This document shows, one piece after another, positions 1 to 8,386 of a DNA stretch of 64,000 nt (its first letter is position 1; every line of letters begins with the position of its first letter). The DNA is from Eubacteriaceae bacterium CHKCI004 (GTDB lineage Bacteria > Bacillota > Clostridia > Lachnospirales > Lachnospiraceae). The DNA lies in contig FCNR01000072.1 in the NCBI GenBank assembly GCA_900016875.1, positions 1 through 64,000 of the forward strand, given 5' to 3'. Below the pieces are notes generated by a model. The model searched no databases. It worked only from the letters and a program-made list of their open reading frames with translations, and was not told the DNA's origin. The translations under genes were made by a program, and so were the position numbers.

Positions 1-59
1 CGCAAAACGCAAGTCGTCTGCGATTATGCCATAGGTCCCACGCTTATTCAAAAAAATAT

Positions 60-93
60 GGCAGCGATTCCATGCAAAGCATGAATCCCTGCC
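60..93 (-). terminator. Hairpin with a U-run on the minus strand
   Basis: A strong stem (GGCAG, then GATTC, then ATGC, with an AAA loop and one mismatch) is followed on the minus strand by a run of seven T (58-51). It looks like a rho-independent terminator, but no minus-strand gene lies immediately upstream of it in this window, so it may instead belong to a leader or to the 3' end of a gene outside the window. The rest of 1-327 has no gene that I can support. Confidence 0.35.
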
Positions 94-159
94 ATAGGGC
101 ATAAGCTGTTTTTGGTGCGACAGCCCCTTGTACATTGTAAACAAAACGTGTGTACAGTC

Positions 160-188
160 TTGTTTTTTGTAATATTTTTTTGTAGAAT
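160..188 (+). promoter_or_regulatory. Candidate sigma-A promoter for the response regulator
   Basis: TTGTTT (160-165) and TAGAAT (183-188) are separated by 17 bp. Other weaker hexamer pairs lie nearer the gene (TACAAT at 248-253, TATAAT at 292-297), so the exact promoter is uncertain. Confidence 0.4.
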
Positions 189-327
189 GATAACATGTAT
201 CATTGGTTTCTTCTATGGCTATTCTGTACACTTGTAGATAAATATGTTACAATACTTTTAAATAAGTCATTTTTAAAACACTTTTATGTAATATAATTTT
301 AACAAGTAAAGGAAAGGGAGATGGCAG

Positions 328-1002
328 ATGCTTCTGAGCAGACTGATGATTTTTAATCAGAATGAGGAAGAGTGCCGTCAGATGGAAGCCTACTTTGAAG
401 AAAGCGGATATGGCGTTGTGTGCTGCTTGGATGCGGATGAATTGATGGACATGATTTCCAAAGGAAGACATAAGCCCGAAGTGTTCTTATTTTATATAGA
501 CGATTCCGGGCGAAAGGGATATGACATCATTGATAAAATCCGGGCTGTGTCAGATATGGCCATCATTGTGATCTCAAAGGATAGCCGTCTCGACACTCAG
601 TTATATGCTTATTCTAAGAAGATTGATGATTACATGACAGAACCGGTACCCCTGCCTCTTCTTGAGGCACATGTGGAAGCGGTTCTCCGGAGATTTTCTG
701 AAAAAAGACTTTCTGTGGAGACTGCGGGTGCGATTACGATCGATTACGAGAGCCGAAAGATTTATCTCGAGGGAAAGGTTCTGAAGGTTACTGCAAAAGA
801 GTTCGATTTAATGGAATATTTTATTAAGCACAAAGGAATGATTCTTTCCAGAGATAAAATACTGGATTCTGTTTGGGGATATGATTATATCGGAGGATAC
901 CGAAGTGTGGACACTCTGGTGAAAAAGCTGAGAGCGAAGCTTACAAAGGAATATCCTTATATACAGACCGTATATGGCGTGGGATATTGCTTTGATGTTT
1001 AA
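328..1002 (+). CDS. OmpR/PhoB-type response regulator with degenerate receiver
   Basis: A 224-residue DNA-binding regulator with an N-terminal receiver-like fold (residues 1-120) and a C-terminal OmpR-type winged helix (about 130-224, with the EFDLMEYF and VWGYDY signatures). The start follows GGAAAGGGAG with 7-nt spacing. The receiver lacks the phosphorylation chemistry. The acidic pair is replaced by Asn/Gln (NQN, 10-12). The phospho-acceptor position aligns with Tyr56, placed 8 residues before the conserved Gly64. The invariant Lys before Pro is Glu105; a Ser at 83 keeps the Thr/Ser position. It is therefore expected to act without Asp phosphorylation. No sensor kinase is adjacent. The next gene, a cell-wall amidase, starts about 30 bp downstream and may be co-transcribed. 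Confidence 0.85.
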   Translation: MLLSRLMIFNQNEEECRQMEAYFEESGYGVVCCLDADELMDMISKGRHKPEVFLFYIDDSGRKGYDIIDKIRAVSDMAIIVISKDSRLDTQLYAYSKKIDDYMTEPVPLPLLEAHVEAVLRRFSEKRLSVETAGAITIDYESRKIYLEGKVLKVTAKEFDLMEYFIKHKGMILSRDKILDSVWGYDYIGGYRSVDTLVKKLRAKLTKEYPYIQTVYGVGYCFDV

Positions 1003-1032
1003 AAATCAATGAGAAAGGGGATTTTTATAACA

Positions 1033-2151
1033 ATGAAACGATGGTTAAGTTTATTGATGGTCATTATGTTATGCTTCAGTCTGACGGTGCCGGCGACACA
1101 GGTGGATGCGTCTTCCCGGGTGACGGTAGTATACAAAGGTAAGACAAAGTCTTTTAGTGGAAAAAAGACATATTCTTATGTAAATAACAGTAAAATCAAG
1201 CTGTCAAAGCAGCCGATTTTCATGAAGAACGGAAGTTATATGGGACCGGTCAATAAGCTTTTCAAGAAGAGTTCCCTGAAAGTAAGCGTTAAAAGCAGCG
1301 GCAATATCCTGACTCTGCAGTATCGCTCGAACATTATCGTACTGAAAAATGGAAGCAGAAATATAACGGTAAATGGACAATCTGACCGTATGAACGCTCC
1401 GGCTATGCTGGTGACTTATCCGAGCGGAAAAACAAAATGGGTGGTTCCTCTGAAAAGTGTGTGCAGCCGTCTGGGAATTACTTACAAGTTGAAAAACGGC
1501 GTGATCAAGATGAAAGGTGCAGTTAATTCTGCAACAACATCTTCCAGTTCCAGTTCAAATAATAATTCCGCGGCAGAAAACGGACAGATTACCCTGGTAC
1601 TAGATGCAGGACACGGCGGTATGGACTCTGGAGCTACAGGAAATGGATACAGAGAGAAAAACATGACTCTGTCCATCCTGTTGGGAGCAAAGAGAATGTT
1701 TGACAATGACAGTCGGTTCAAGGTGTATTATACAAGAACATCAGACAGCTATCCGAGTCTGACAGACCGAAGTAACCTTGCCAATAATTATGACGCAGAC
1801 TTATTTGTGAGCATTCATATTAACTCAGCGTCTGCTTCGGCACATGGAACGGAGACACTGTATAACTCCAGCCGGAATACTGTGACAGCCAAGGATGGAA
1901 TGACTTCCAGAGAACTGGCATCCTACATTCAGCGTGCCGTGGTTTCCACCACAGGATTTACTAACAGAGGTCTTAAGAACCGTACAGATTTAAGTGTTCT
2001 GAACCGGACGAAAATGCCGGCTTGTCTGATTGAGTATGGTTTTATCAGCAATACGAAAGAAGCCAGAGAAATGAATGCCAATACAACCCGATATGGCCAG
2101 GAGCTTTATCAGGCAATCGTTGGTTATCTCCAGTCTGAGGGTAAATTATAA
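1033..2151 (+). CDS. Secreted N-acetylmuramoyl-L-alanine amidase
   Basis: A peptidoglycan amidase of the Amidase_3 (zinc) family that cleaves the MurNAc-L-alanine bond outside the cell. From Met at 1033 the protein has 372 residues: a signal peptide ending near VDA (about residue 26), a stalk region resembling copper-amine-oxidase-N-like domains (about 30-155), a Ser/Asn linker and a catalytic domain (about 185-370). Zinc ligands are visible in DAGHGG, the REKN Glu and SIHIN, and the catalytic Glu lies in IEYGF. An in-frame ATG at 1009 lacks a ribosome site, whereas GAAAGGGG (1012-1019) precedes 1033, though with long spacing. It follows the response regulator closely, suggesting one transcript. 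Confidence 0.88.
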   Translation: MKRWLSLLMVIMLCFSLTVPATQVDASSRVTVVYKGKTKSFSGKKTYSYVNNSKIKLSKQPIFMKNGSYMGPVNKLFKKSSLKVSVKSSGNILTLQYRSNIIVLKNGSRNITVNGQSDRMNAPAMLVTYPSGKTKWVVPLKSVCSRLGITYKLKNGVIKMKGAVNSATTSSSSSSNNNSAAENGQITLVLDAGHGGMDSGATGNGYREKNMTLSILLGAKRMFDNDSRFKVYYTRTSDSYPSLTDRSNLANNYDADLFVSIHINSASASAHGTETLYNSSRNTVTAKDGMTSRELASYIQRAVVSTTGFTNRGLKNRTDLSVLNRTKMPACLIEYGFISNTKEAREMNANTTRYGQELYQAIVGYLQSEGKL

Positions 2152-2231
2152 AGCGGGGCTGTATACAGTTCGCGGCAGTGTGCCGGAACCGGACTGTTTC
2201 GGAGTGATAAAGAATTATATAAAAATATAAC

Positions 2232-2335
2232 AGAAAGCTGTCACAGCTGATGTATTCACATCTGGATATTGACAGAGCCGGAAAAGTCGGCTATCATATC
2301 CAGATGTGGGCTGCAGAATGTGGCAGCTTCTTTTT
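2232..2335 (+). terminator. Nested hairpin ending in a T-run
   Basis: An outer stem (2232-2245 with 2319-2331), a perfect 12-bp middle stem (2257-2268 with 2297-2308) and an apical AGCCG/CGGCT stem are followed by CTTCTTTTTA. It is placed to end transcription of the amidase. The branched form is more elaborate than usual for a terminator. Confidence 0.6.
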
Positions 2336-2371
2336 ATGTCCGATAACTTATTCTTTAAAAATTCCCAACAG

Positions 2372-2425
2372 ACACAATATATAGTATAATAATATGTTGC
2401 AGACCACGATTTGTTGTGGTATAAT
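2372..2425 (+). promoter_or_regulatory. Two NrdR boxes overlapping the nrdD promoter
   Basis: Box 1, ACACAATATATAGTAT (2372-2387), and box 2, CCACGATTTGTTGTGG (2404-2419), match the NrdR-box palindrome. Their centres are 32 bp apart, about three helical turns, the usual arrangement for cooperative NrdR binding. Box 2 lies just upstream of TATAAT (2420-2425), and box 1 overlaps another TATAAT (2385-2390). Binding should therefore block polymerase. NrdR itself is not in the window. Confidence 0.85.
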
Positions 2426-2486
2426 GGCGATGCCTATGAAAGCAGAAGAAAAGAATCATTTAAAATAGAAAATAGAGGTAGATAGT

Positions 2487-4649
2487 ATGAAGATTATTAA
2501 GAGAAGCGGCATGGAAGTCGAATTTGACAGAAGTAAGATTAACAACGCGGTAAAAAAAGCCAACAACAGCGTTGTGGTGCAGGATCAGATGAGCGATGAG
2601 CAGATCGAACAGATCGCGAAAAATGTGGAGATCATCTGTGAGGGCATGGGCCGCGCGCTGAGTGTGGAAGAGATACAGGACCTGGTGGAGAATCAGATTA
2701 TGAATCAGAAAGCATTCCGGGTGGCAAGTAATTACATTACTTACCGTTACAAACGGGCGCTGGTTCGTAAATCAAACTCCACAGATAAGCAGATATTAAG
2801 TCTTCTGGAGTGCAACAACGAGGAGGTCATCCAGGAGAATTCCAACAAGAATCCGACAGTCAACAGCGTCCAGAGAGATTACATGGCAGGAGAGGTCAGC
2901 AAGGATATTACAAAACGTTTTCTGCTGCCGGAGCATATCGTGGACGCCCACGAACAGGGAATCATACATTTCCACGACTCCGATTACTTCGCCCAGCACA
3001 TGCACAACTGCTGTCTGGTGAATCTGGAAGATATGCTGCAGAACGGAACGGTCATCAGCGATGTGATGATCGAGAAGCCGAAGAGCTTCTCCACTGCCTG
3101 CAATATCGCCACCCAGAGCGTGGCACAGATCGCCAGCTCCCAGTACGGCGGCCAGAGCATCACTCTCTCCCATCTGGTACCGTTCGTACAGATCAGCCGG
3201 GATAAGTTCCGCAAAGAGGTGCGCAAGGAATTTGAAGAAGAGGGTATGCCGATCAATGAGGAGAAGATCAACGAGATCGCTGAGATGCGCGTCCGCAAGG
3301 AAATCAAGCAGGGCGTACAGGTCATCCAGTATCAGGTCATCACCCTCATGACCACCAACGGTCAGGCGCCGTTCGTTACGGTGTTCATGTACCTGGATGA
3401 GGTGGAGGAAGGCCCGGCAAGGGACGACCTGGCTCTCATCATTGAGGAGATGCTCAATCAGCGGATTCTCGGTGTAAAAAATGAGAAGGGCGTCTACATC
3501 ACACCGGCGTTCCCGAAGCTCATTTACGTGCTGGAAGAGGATAATATCCATGAGGACAGCAAATACTGGTATCTGACCAAGCTGGCAGCCAAATGTACCG
3601 CAAAACGTCTTGTTCCGGATTACATTTCCGAGAAGATGATGAAAAAGTTAAAACAGGGCAACTGCTACCCGTGTATGGGATGCCGTTCCTTCCTGACAGT
3701 ATATAAAGACGAGAACGACAAGCCGAAGTTCTACGGCAGATTCAATCAGGGCGTTGTCACCCTGAATCTGGTGGACGTGGCCTGCTCCTCCGGAAAAAAC
3801 ATGGAGAAGTTCTGGGAGATCTTCGACGAGCGTCTGGAACTCTGCCACGAGGCGCTCATGTGCCGTCACAACCGTCTGAAGGGAACACCTTCCGATGTGG
3901 CTCCTATTCTCTGGCAGAACGGCGCGCTGGCTCGTCTGAAGAAGGGTGAGAAGATTGACAGGCTGCTTTACGGCGGCTACTCCACCATCTCCCTGGGTTA
4001 CGCAGGACTCTGCGAATGTACCCGTTACATGATGGGCGTGAGCCACACAGACCCGGAAGGCAAGGAATTTGCACTCAAGGTGATGCAGCATATGAACGAC
4101 GCCTGCGCCAAATGGAGAGAGGAGAGCAACATTGATTTCAGTCTGTACGGAACTCCTCTGGAATCCACCACTTACAAATTCGCCAAATGTCTGCAGGAGC
4201 GTTTCGGCATCATTCCGGGCGTGACAGACAAGAACTATATCACCAACAGCTACCACGTACATGTCACAGAGCCAATTGATGCTTTCGACAAGCTGTCCTT
4301 CGAGGCACAGTTCCAGGAGCTGTCCCCGGGCGGAGCTATCAGCTACGTGGAAGTGCCGAACATGCAGAACAACATCGAGGCGGTGCTGGCAGTCATGAAA
4401 CACATTTACGACAATATCATGTACGCCGAACTCAACACCAAGAGCGACTACTGCCAGGTGTGCGGTTATGACGGCGAGATCCAGATTCAGGCTGACGAAC
4501 ACGGCAAGCTCATCTGGGTATGCCCGAACTGCGGCAATACCGACCAGAACAAGATGAACGTGGCGAGAAGAACCTGCGGCTACATCGGAACCCAGTTCTG
4601 GAACCAGGGAAGAACCCAGGAGATTAAAGAGAGGGTTATGCATCTGTAG
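2487..4649 (+). CDS. nrdD: Anaerobic ribonucleoside-triphosphate reductase
   Basis: The catalytic subunit of class III ribonucleotide reductase, which makes dNTPs from NTPs under anoxia using a glycyl radical. It has 720 residues: an N-terminal ATP cone (about 1-90), the catalytic barrel, a C-terminal zinc site of two Cys pairs (CQVC and CPNC), and the radical motif RTCGYIG with the radical Gly at about residue 698. The start follows AGAGGTAG. Its activase gene nrdG is not adjacent but lies 12 kb downstream at 16674, separated by a sugar kinase and an AT-rich island. Upstream NrdR boxes give the expected control. Confidence 0.97.
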   Translation: MKIIKRSGMEVEFDRSKINNAVKKANNSVVVQDQMSDEQIEQIAKNVEIICEGMGRALSVEEIQDLVENQIMNQKAFRVASNYITYRYKRALVRKSNSTDKQILSLLECNNEEVIQENSNKNPTVNSVQRDYMAGEVSKDITKRFLLPEHIVDAHEQGIIHFHDSDYFAQHMHNCCLVNLEDMLQNGTVISDVMIEKPKSFSTACNIATQSVAQIASSQYGGQSITLSHLVPFVQISRDKFRKEVRKEFEEEGMPINEEKINEIAEMRVRKEIKQGVQVIQYQVITLMTTNGQAPFVTVFMYLDEVEEGPARDDLALIIEEMLNQRILGVKNEKGVYITPAFPKLIYVLEEDNIHEDSKYWYLTKLAAKCTAKRLVPDYISEKMMKKLKQGNCYPCMGCRSFLTVYKDENDKPKFYGRFNQGVVTLNLVDVACSSGKNMEKFWEIFDERLELCHEALMCRHNRLKGTPSDVAPILWQNGALARLKKGEKIDRLLYGGYSTISLGYAGLCECTRYMMGVSHTDPEGKEFALKVMQHMNDACAKWREESNIDFSLYGTPLESTTYKFAKCLQERFGIIPGVTDKNYITNSYHVHVTEPIDAFDKLSFEAQFQELSPGGAISYVEVPNMQNNIEAVLAVMKHIYDNIMYAELNTKSDYCQVCGYDGEIQIQADEHGKLIWVCPNCGNTDQNKMNVARRTCGYIGTQFWNQGRTQEIKERVMHL

Positions 4650-4674
4650 GAACATGCATGGATAAGAAATATTG

Positions 4675-4717
4675 CAATACCAGAGTGGAAGGGCATTTCT
4701 ACTCTGGTATTGTTTTT
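4675..4717 (+). terminator. Rho-independent terminator after nrdD
   Basis: A perfect 12-bp stem (CAATACCAGAGT, 4675-4686, with 4701-4712) is followed by TTTTT. Confidence 0.9.
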
Positions 4718-4788
4718 ATTATGGGAAAATGTTACAGTAGATTTATAAAATGTGACGAAATAAGTATGGGAAGAAGTGGAGGGAAAAG

Positions 4789-5721
4789 ATGGCAGCGGAA
4801 ATCGTATGTATCGGGCAGGCGGTCATCGACTGCATCACCAGGGGAAAGGAAGAAAAGCCCCACAAGAAAAATGTATACCGGGCGGAAAATATCAGCCTGA
4901 ACACCGGCGGGGACGCTCTCAACGAGTCAGTGATACTGTCGCGGCTTGGTCATCAAGTGAAGCTGGTCTGCGGCGTGGGCAACGATGTGGCCGGCAATCT
5001 CATTCTCCACGAGATGGAGACTCGCGGCATCGACGTCAGCGATGTGACGCAGAGTGATTCTCTGACCACACCCATCGCCAACCTCATGGTGAACCGGGAT
5101 AGCACCCGTGTCTCCATCAACAGCGAAGCTACCATGCTCACCGGCTACTCGCCGTCCGAACATGTGATAAAGGGCGCAAAAGTTGTCTCCCTTGCCAGTC
5201 TGTTCCGGGCGCCCCTCGATAATAGCGAAACAATCATCCCACTTGCCAGAGCGGCGAAGGAACAGGGCGCCATCCTCTGCGCCGACACAAAGATTCCCAC
5301 CTACCGGAAACTGACCCTCGATGATATCCGGGAAATCCTTCCGCTCATTGATTACATTTTCCCCAACGAAAATGAGGGGGAATACTACACCGGAGAGACG
5401 GAATACATGGCCATGGCGGAACATTTCCGCAGCCTCGGCGTAAAAAATGTCATTATCAAAACCGGCGAGAAGGGCTGCACCGTCAGCGGCGAACAAGGTC
5501 AGTTTTCCATGCCGGCTTATGCCGTGAACGCTGTGGATTCCACGGGCGGCGGCGACAACTTTGTGGCAGGATTTATCTCTGCTCTGCTTCACGGCGGCAG
5601 CCTGCGGGAATGCTGTCAGTACGGAACAGCCTGCGCGGCGGTGTGCGTCCAGAGTATCGGCGCGACAACAGGAGTGAAGAGCCGGGAGAGTGTGGAGGAG
5701 TTTTTGAAGGAAATGCAGTAA
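4789..5721 (+). CDS. PfkB-family carbohydrate kinase
   Basis: A 310-residue ribokinase/fructokinase-type ATP-dependent sugar kinase, cytoplasmic. The N-terminal sugar-site region (NTGGDALNESVILSRLG, about 38-54) and the C-terminal PfkB signature (VDSTGGGDNF, about 247-256, containing the catalytic Asp) are both present, and the length is typical. Start is ATG after GTGGAGGG. The substrate cannot be read from sequence; no transporter or sugar regulator is adjacent. It is base-composition matched to nrdD and is the last host-like gene before the AT-rich island. Confidence 0.88.
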   Translation: MAAEIVCIGQAVIDCITRGKEEKPHKKNVYRAENISLNTGGDALNESVILSRLGHQVKLVCGVGNDVAGNLILHEMETRGIDVSDVTQSDSLTTPIANLMVNRDSTRVSINSEATMLTGYSPSEHVIKGAKVVSLASLFRAPLDNSETIIPLARAAKEQGAILCADTKIPTYRKLTLDDIREILPLIDYIFPNENEGEYYTGETEYMAMAEHFRSLGVKNVIIKTGEKGCTVSGEQGQFSMPAYAVNAVDSTGGGDNFVAGFISALLHGGSLRECCQYGTACAAVCVQSIGATTGVKSRESVEEFLKEMQ

Positions 5722-5779
5722 GAATATTTAAGATTGTTATATAGAAGAATAAAGTACATAAAATAATATATATAGTATA

Positions 5780-5824
5780 ATAAAATCTATCATAAAGAAA
5801 TTTATCGATAGATTTTATTTTTTT
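5780..5824 (+). terminator. Terminator after the PfkB kinase, overlapping the convergent gene end
   Basis: A perfect 12-bp stem (ATAAAATCTATC, 5780-5791, with 5807-5818) is followed by a run of T. It overlaps the last codons of the convergent XRE gene. Confidence 0.8.
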
Positions 5825-6126
5825 AATAATTCATTTACAATCATTGTCACAGCATCTAATTGAGAACTATTTAGAAGTTTTATGTTTTCTATGAGTTCTT
5901 TTAGCGTTTCTGGATTATCTGATGACATATCGAAAAATTCTTCTGGTGTTATATTCAAGTATTCACATATATAGAAAAAATTTGTCATTGTTGGAAAAGA
6001 TTTTCCGTTTTCTATTGTATTAATATATCCTGGATTTTGTCCTATGGAAAGACTCATATCTCTTGCTGATATTCCTTTTTGTAAACGTAATTGAGCGAGT
6101 CGTTGGGAAAATTCTTTTTCATACAT
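5815..6126 (-). CDS. XRE-family helix-turn-helix regulator
   Basis: A DNA-binding repressor-type protein of 103 residues with an N-terminal HTH_3/XRE fold (about 5-60: RLQKGISARDMSLSIG followed by the recognition helix and IENGKSFP) and a short helical tail. An upstream GTG (6138) would add four residues, but ATG at 6126 is preferred because AAGGTGG stands 8 nt before it. It is transcribed away from the zinc-ribbon operon, and inverted repeats in the shared 170-bp gap are likely operators. I infer that it controls that operon. AT-rich codon use differs from the flanking nrdD/PfkB genes. Confidence 0.85.
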   Translation of the reverse strand: MYEKEFSQRLAQLRLQKGISARDMSLSIGQNPGYINTIENGKSFPTMTNFFYICEYLNITPEEFFDMSSDNPETLKELIENIKLLNSSQLDAVTMIVNELLKK

Positions 6127-6149
6127 TATCCTCACCACCTTACGTCATA

Positions 6150-6228
6150 TCATATCTGATAATATGAATATATATAGCTGAATATTTCTGTTATTTTGCT
6201 TTACGTATCAGATTTAATATGATATACT
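6150..6228. promoter_or_regulatory. Divergent regulatory region with candidate XRE operators
   Basis: Inverted repeat TCATAT-N6-ATATGA (6150-6167) and a second, TATCA-N9-TGATA (6206-6224). A plus-strand promoter TTTACG (6200-6205), 17 bp, TATACT (6223-6228) overlaps the second repeat. Confidence 0.5.
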
Positions 6229-6296
6229 GGCGATAATAAGAGAAATTATGCAATAAGAATAAAAAATTATTCTAAGATGTCAGAAAGGGGTTAAAA

Positions 6297-6590
6297 ATGG
6301 CAACAGTATCAATGGTTTTGGGAATTGTATCAGTAATAATAAGTGCTTTAGGGATTTTAGGTTCAGGTTCAACAAGTAGCATTTTGATTATGACATATTT
6401 ACTTGTTTATGGTGCGCCTATATCATCAGTTGCTGGTATTATCACGGGTATTATAGCAAATGTAAGAAAAAAGAATGTTGAACAGAAGAAGAAAGCACGT
6501 ATTGGATTGTTATGCTCTGTTCTTGGAGTGATTTTGTGGATAGTGGCGTGGGTAATGATTTCTAAAACAGTGAGTACATGGGATATTTGA
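6297..6590 (+). CDS. Small three-helix membrane protein (DUF4190-like)
   Basis: A 97-residue hydrophobic protein. Helices are seen at about 4-22, 29-53 and 67-88, with a basic loop (NVRKKNVEQKKKAR) between the second and third. The pattern GIVSVIISALGIL...AGIITGII resembles DUF4190-type small membrane proteins often found beside zinc-ribbon proteins. Start follows AGAAAGGGG. First gene of the AT-rich operon. Function not known. Confidence 0.7.
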   Translation: MATVSMVLGIVSVIISALGILGSGSTSSILIMTYLLVYGAPISSVAGIITGIIANVRKKNVEQKKKARIGLLCSVLGVILWIVAWVMISKTVSTWDI

Positions 6591-6645
6591 AAAAATATTA
6601 ATCGGATATTTTAAGAATATATAAAAGGAGATAGGGGAGGATCTT

Positions 6646-7116
6646 ATGGCGTTTTTTGAACAAATAGGTAAGCGTCTAACTGATGCTGGTCAAAATGTAG
6701 CACAGCAAACAAAAGATTTTGCGGATGTGACTAAACTCAACAATGCAATTTCTGAAAAAGAAAAGAAAATTTCTCAGATATTTTTGTTGATTGGTCAGTC
6801 TTATTATGAAAGGCACAAAAACGATAGTAATGCAGAAGAATTAGATAAAATATCAGAAGTAAATTCTTTATATTCAGATATTTTTAAGAATCGTGAACAA
6901 ATAAAACAAATTAAAGGTATTGCTAAATGTCCTAAATGTGGAGCAGATTTACCATTAAATGCTGCTTTTTGTAATATTTGCGGTGCAAAGATTCAAGAAG
7001 AAGACATCGAAAATGAAAAAAATAATACACAGCGTCACTGTCCAATATGTCATTCTGTAGTTAGTGACGATGATATGTTTTGTAATAATTGTGGTACAAA
7101 AATAGAAAATCAATAA
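6646..7116 (+). CDS. Double zinc-ribbon cytoplasmic protein
   Basis: A 156-residue protein with an N-terminal helical region (about 1-85, heptad-like: ISEKEKKISQIFLLIGQSYYERH) and two C-terminal zinc ribbons, CPKC...CNIC (about 89-112) and CPIC...CNNC (about 129-152). There is no signal peptide or membrane segment. Start follows AGGGGAGG. It lies 55 bp after the membrane protein and 19 bp before the next zinc-ribbon gene. It may be the soluble partner in a family of zinc-ribbon proteins encoded here. Function not recognised. Confidence 0.75.
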   Translation: MAFFEQIGKRLTDAGQNVAQQTKDFADVTKLNNAISEKEKKISQIFLLIGQSYYERHKNDSNAEELDKISEVNSLYSDIFKNREQIKQIKGIAKCPKCGADLPLNAAFCNICGAKIQEEDIENEKNNTQRHCPICHSVVSDDDMFCNNCGTKIENQ

Positions 7117-7135
7117 ATTTTGCGGAGGGAGAAAT

Positions 7136-7771
7136 ATGTTTTGTGGAAAGTGTGGGACTAAAAATGAGGACGATGCAGAATTTTGCAGAAATTGTGGTGC
7201 AAAATTGAAAAATAGCACGATAACAACCATGTCAACTCAGGATGACAAAAATCGTAAAGTTGGTATGATTGCTGTCGCTATTGCTGCAGTTGCTATTATA
7301 ATTCTTGGGATTTTTCTATTCGGTGGAAGAAGTTATAAGTCTACTGTAAAAAAATTTGTGGATGCTCAATTTGATGGTAATGCGGAAGTAATTTTTGATT
7401 TATTGCCAAAAAAAATAATTGATTATGCGTTGGAACAAGAGGGATATGATTCTGATGATCTTGATGAATTAATTGCCGATGCAAATGAAGAACTCCAAGA
7501 ACAGATGGATTCTCTTGATAGCTATCTTGGTGAAGGATGGGAAGTATCTTATGAAATTCTTGATGATGTAAATGTAAATGGTGATGATTTGGAAGACATT
7601 AAAGATGGGTATGAGGATGCTGATATTAAAGTATCCGCAGCTAAAAATGTAGAAATAGAGGTTACCGTTACGGCAGGAGAAACAGAAAGTAGTAATACAC
7701 AGGACATTTCGTTAATTAAGGTGGGGCGTTCCTGGTATATAGATGTTATGAGTATGGGAAATCTTTTTTAG
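7136..7771 (+). CDS. Zinc-ribbon, single-pass membrane protein
   Basis: A 211-residue protein: an N-terminal zinc ribbon (CGKC...CRNC, residues 3-22), one membrane helix (about 43-63) and an acidic extracellular region with a DUF4878-like character (KKFVDAQFDGNAEVIFDLLP). The topology is cytoplasmic zinc ribbon, membrane, outside domain, as in TcaA-like proteins. Start follows GCGGAGGG. Part of the same operon as its neighbours. Function not known. Confidence 0.75.
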   Translation: MFCGKCGTKNEDDAEFCRNCGAKLKNSTITTMSTQDDKNRKVGMIAVAIAAVAIIILGIFLFGGRSYKSTVKKFVDAQFDGNAEVIFDLLPKKIIDYALEQEGYDSDDLDELIADANEELQEQMDSLDSYLGEGWEVSYEILDDVNVNGDDLEDIKDGYEDADIKVSAAKNVEIEVTVTAGETESSNTQDISLIKVGRSWYIDVMSMGNLF

Positions 7772-7822
7772 GAAGATTTTTAATAATAGAAAATTTTGAT
7801 ATTAAACATTGGAGGTATAGCA

Positions 7823-8200
7823 ATGAAAAAATTATCCTTTAAACATATAGTAATGGTGTGTTCAATACTCACAGTATTTTTGTTGACAGCTTGTGGTAGT
7901 GATAAACCAAGTGATTTGCTTATTGGAACTTGGGTATCAGATGATGATGAAATAGTAGAATTTCAGGATGATGGTTCTTGCACAGCTCCTTTTACTTATA
8001 ATGCATCATGGTGGGAAAGTGCTGAACGCTATACAGTAAAAAATGACGGCACCTTGGTTCTGAGTAGTAGGGAGGGGCATGCGGATGATTCCTTTGATTC
8101 AGTAGAATCAGAAGAGGAAGCGCTTGATGATAGTAGTACATATTATGTCTCTGAAGATACGTTAATTATAGATGGAGAGGAATATGTCAGAACAGAGTAA
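7823..8200 (+). CDS. Small lipoprotein
   Basis: A 125-residue protein with a lipoprotein signal (FLLTAC, lipidated Cys at about residue 24) and an acidic beta-rich body (LIGTWVSDDDEIVEFQDDGS) typical of lipocalin-like or DUF5640-like extracellular domains. Start at 7823 is preferred over an in-frame ATG 27 bp upstream because GGAGG stands 7 nt before it. Continues the operon 51 bp after the previous gene. Confidence 0.75.
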   Translation: MKKLSFKHIVMVCSILTVFLLTACGSDKPSDLLIGTWVSDDDEIVEFQDDGSCTAPFTYNASWWESAERYTVKNDGTLVLSSREGHADDSFDSVESEEEALDDSSTYYVSEDTLIIDGEEYVRTE

Positions 8201-8324
8201 AATTAAATCAAAGCCACACTATATATTTATGTAATAAGATTTCTATTAATTAAGTATCAAAGCTCTTAATTGATATTTAATTTGGCAGAATATGAATATC
8301 GTGTGCAATTACCATAAACTTATT

Positions 8325-8360
8325 GGGCATAGGAATTTGAGATTAATCTCACCTATGCCC
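8325..8360. other. Perfect hairpin with a 14-bp palindrome at its core
   Basis: GGGCATAGG pairs with CCTATGCCC around TGAGATTAATCTCA. There is no T-run after it, so it may be an attenuating or processing hairpin, or an operator, just before the peptidase gene. The 180 bp around it hold no gene. Confidence 0.5.
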
Positions 8361-8386
8361 TTGCTAATATATAAGGAGAAATGGCT

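Noticed and set aside
247-471. Minus-strand frame of 74 codons opposite the response regulator start
   Set aside because: It crosses the response regulator promoter and coding region and has no ribosome site.
2796-4655. Two long minus-strand frames opposite nrdD
   Set aside because: Low-complexity His/Leu-rich translations antisense to a certain gene; no start signals.
4658-5057. Short plus-strand frames over the start of the PfkB gene
   Set aside because: They overlap a terminator and the confirmed PfkB frame and have no domain or ribosome site.
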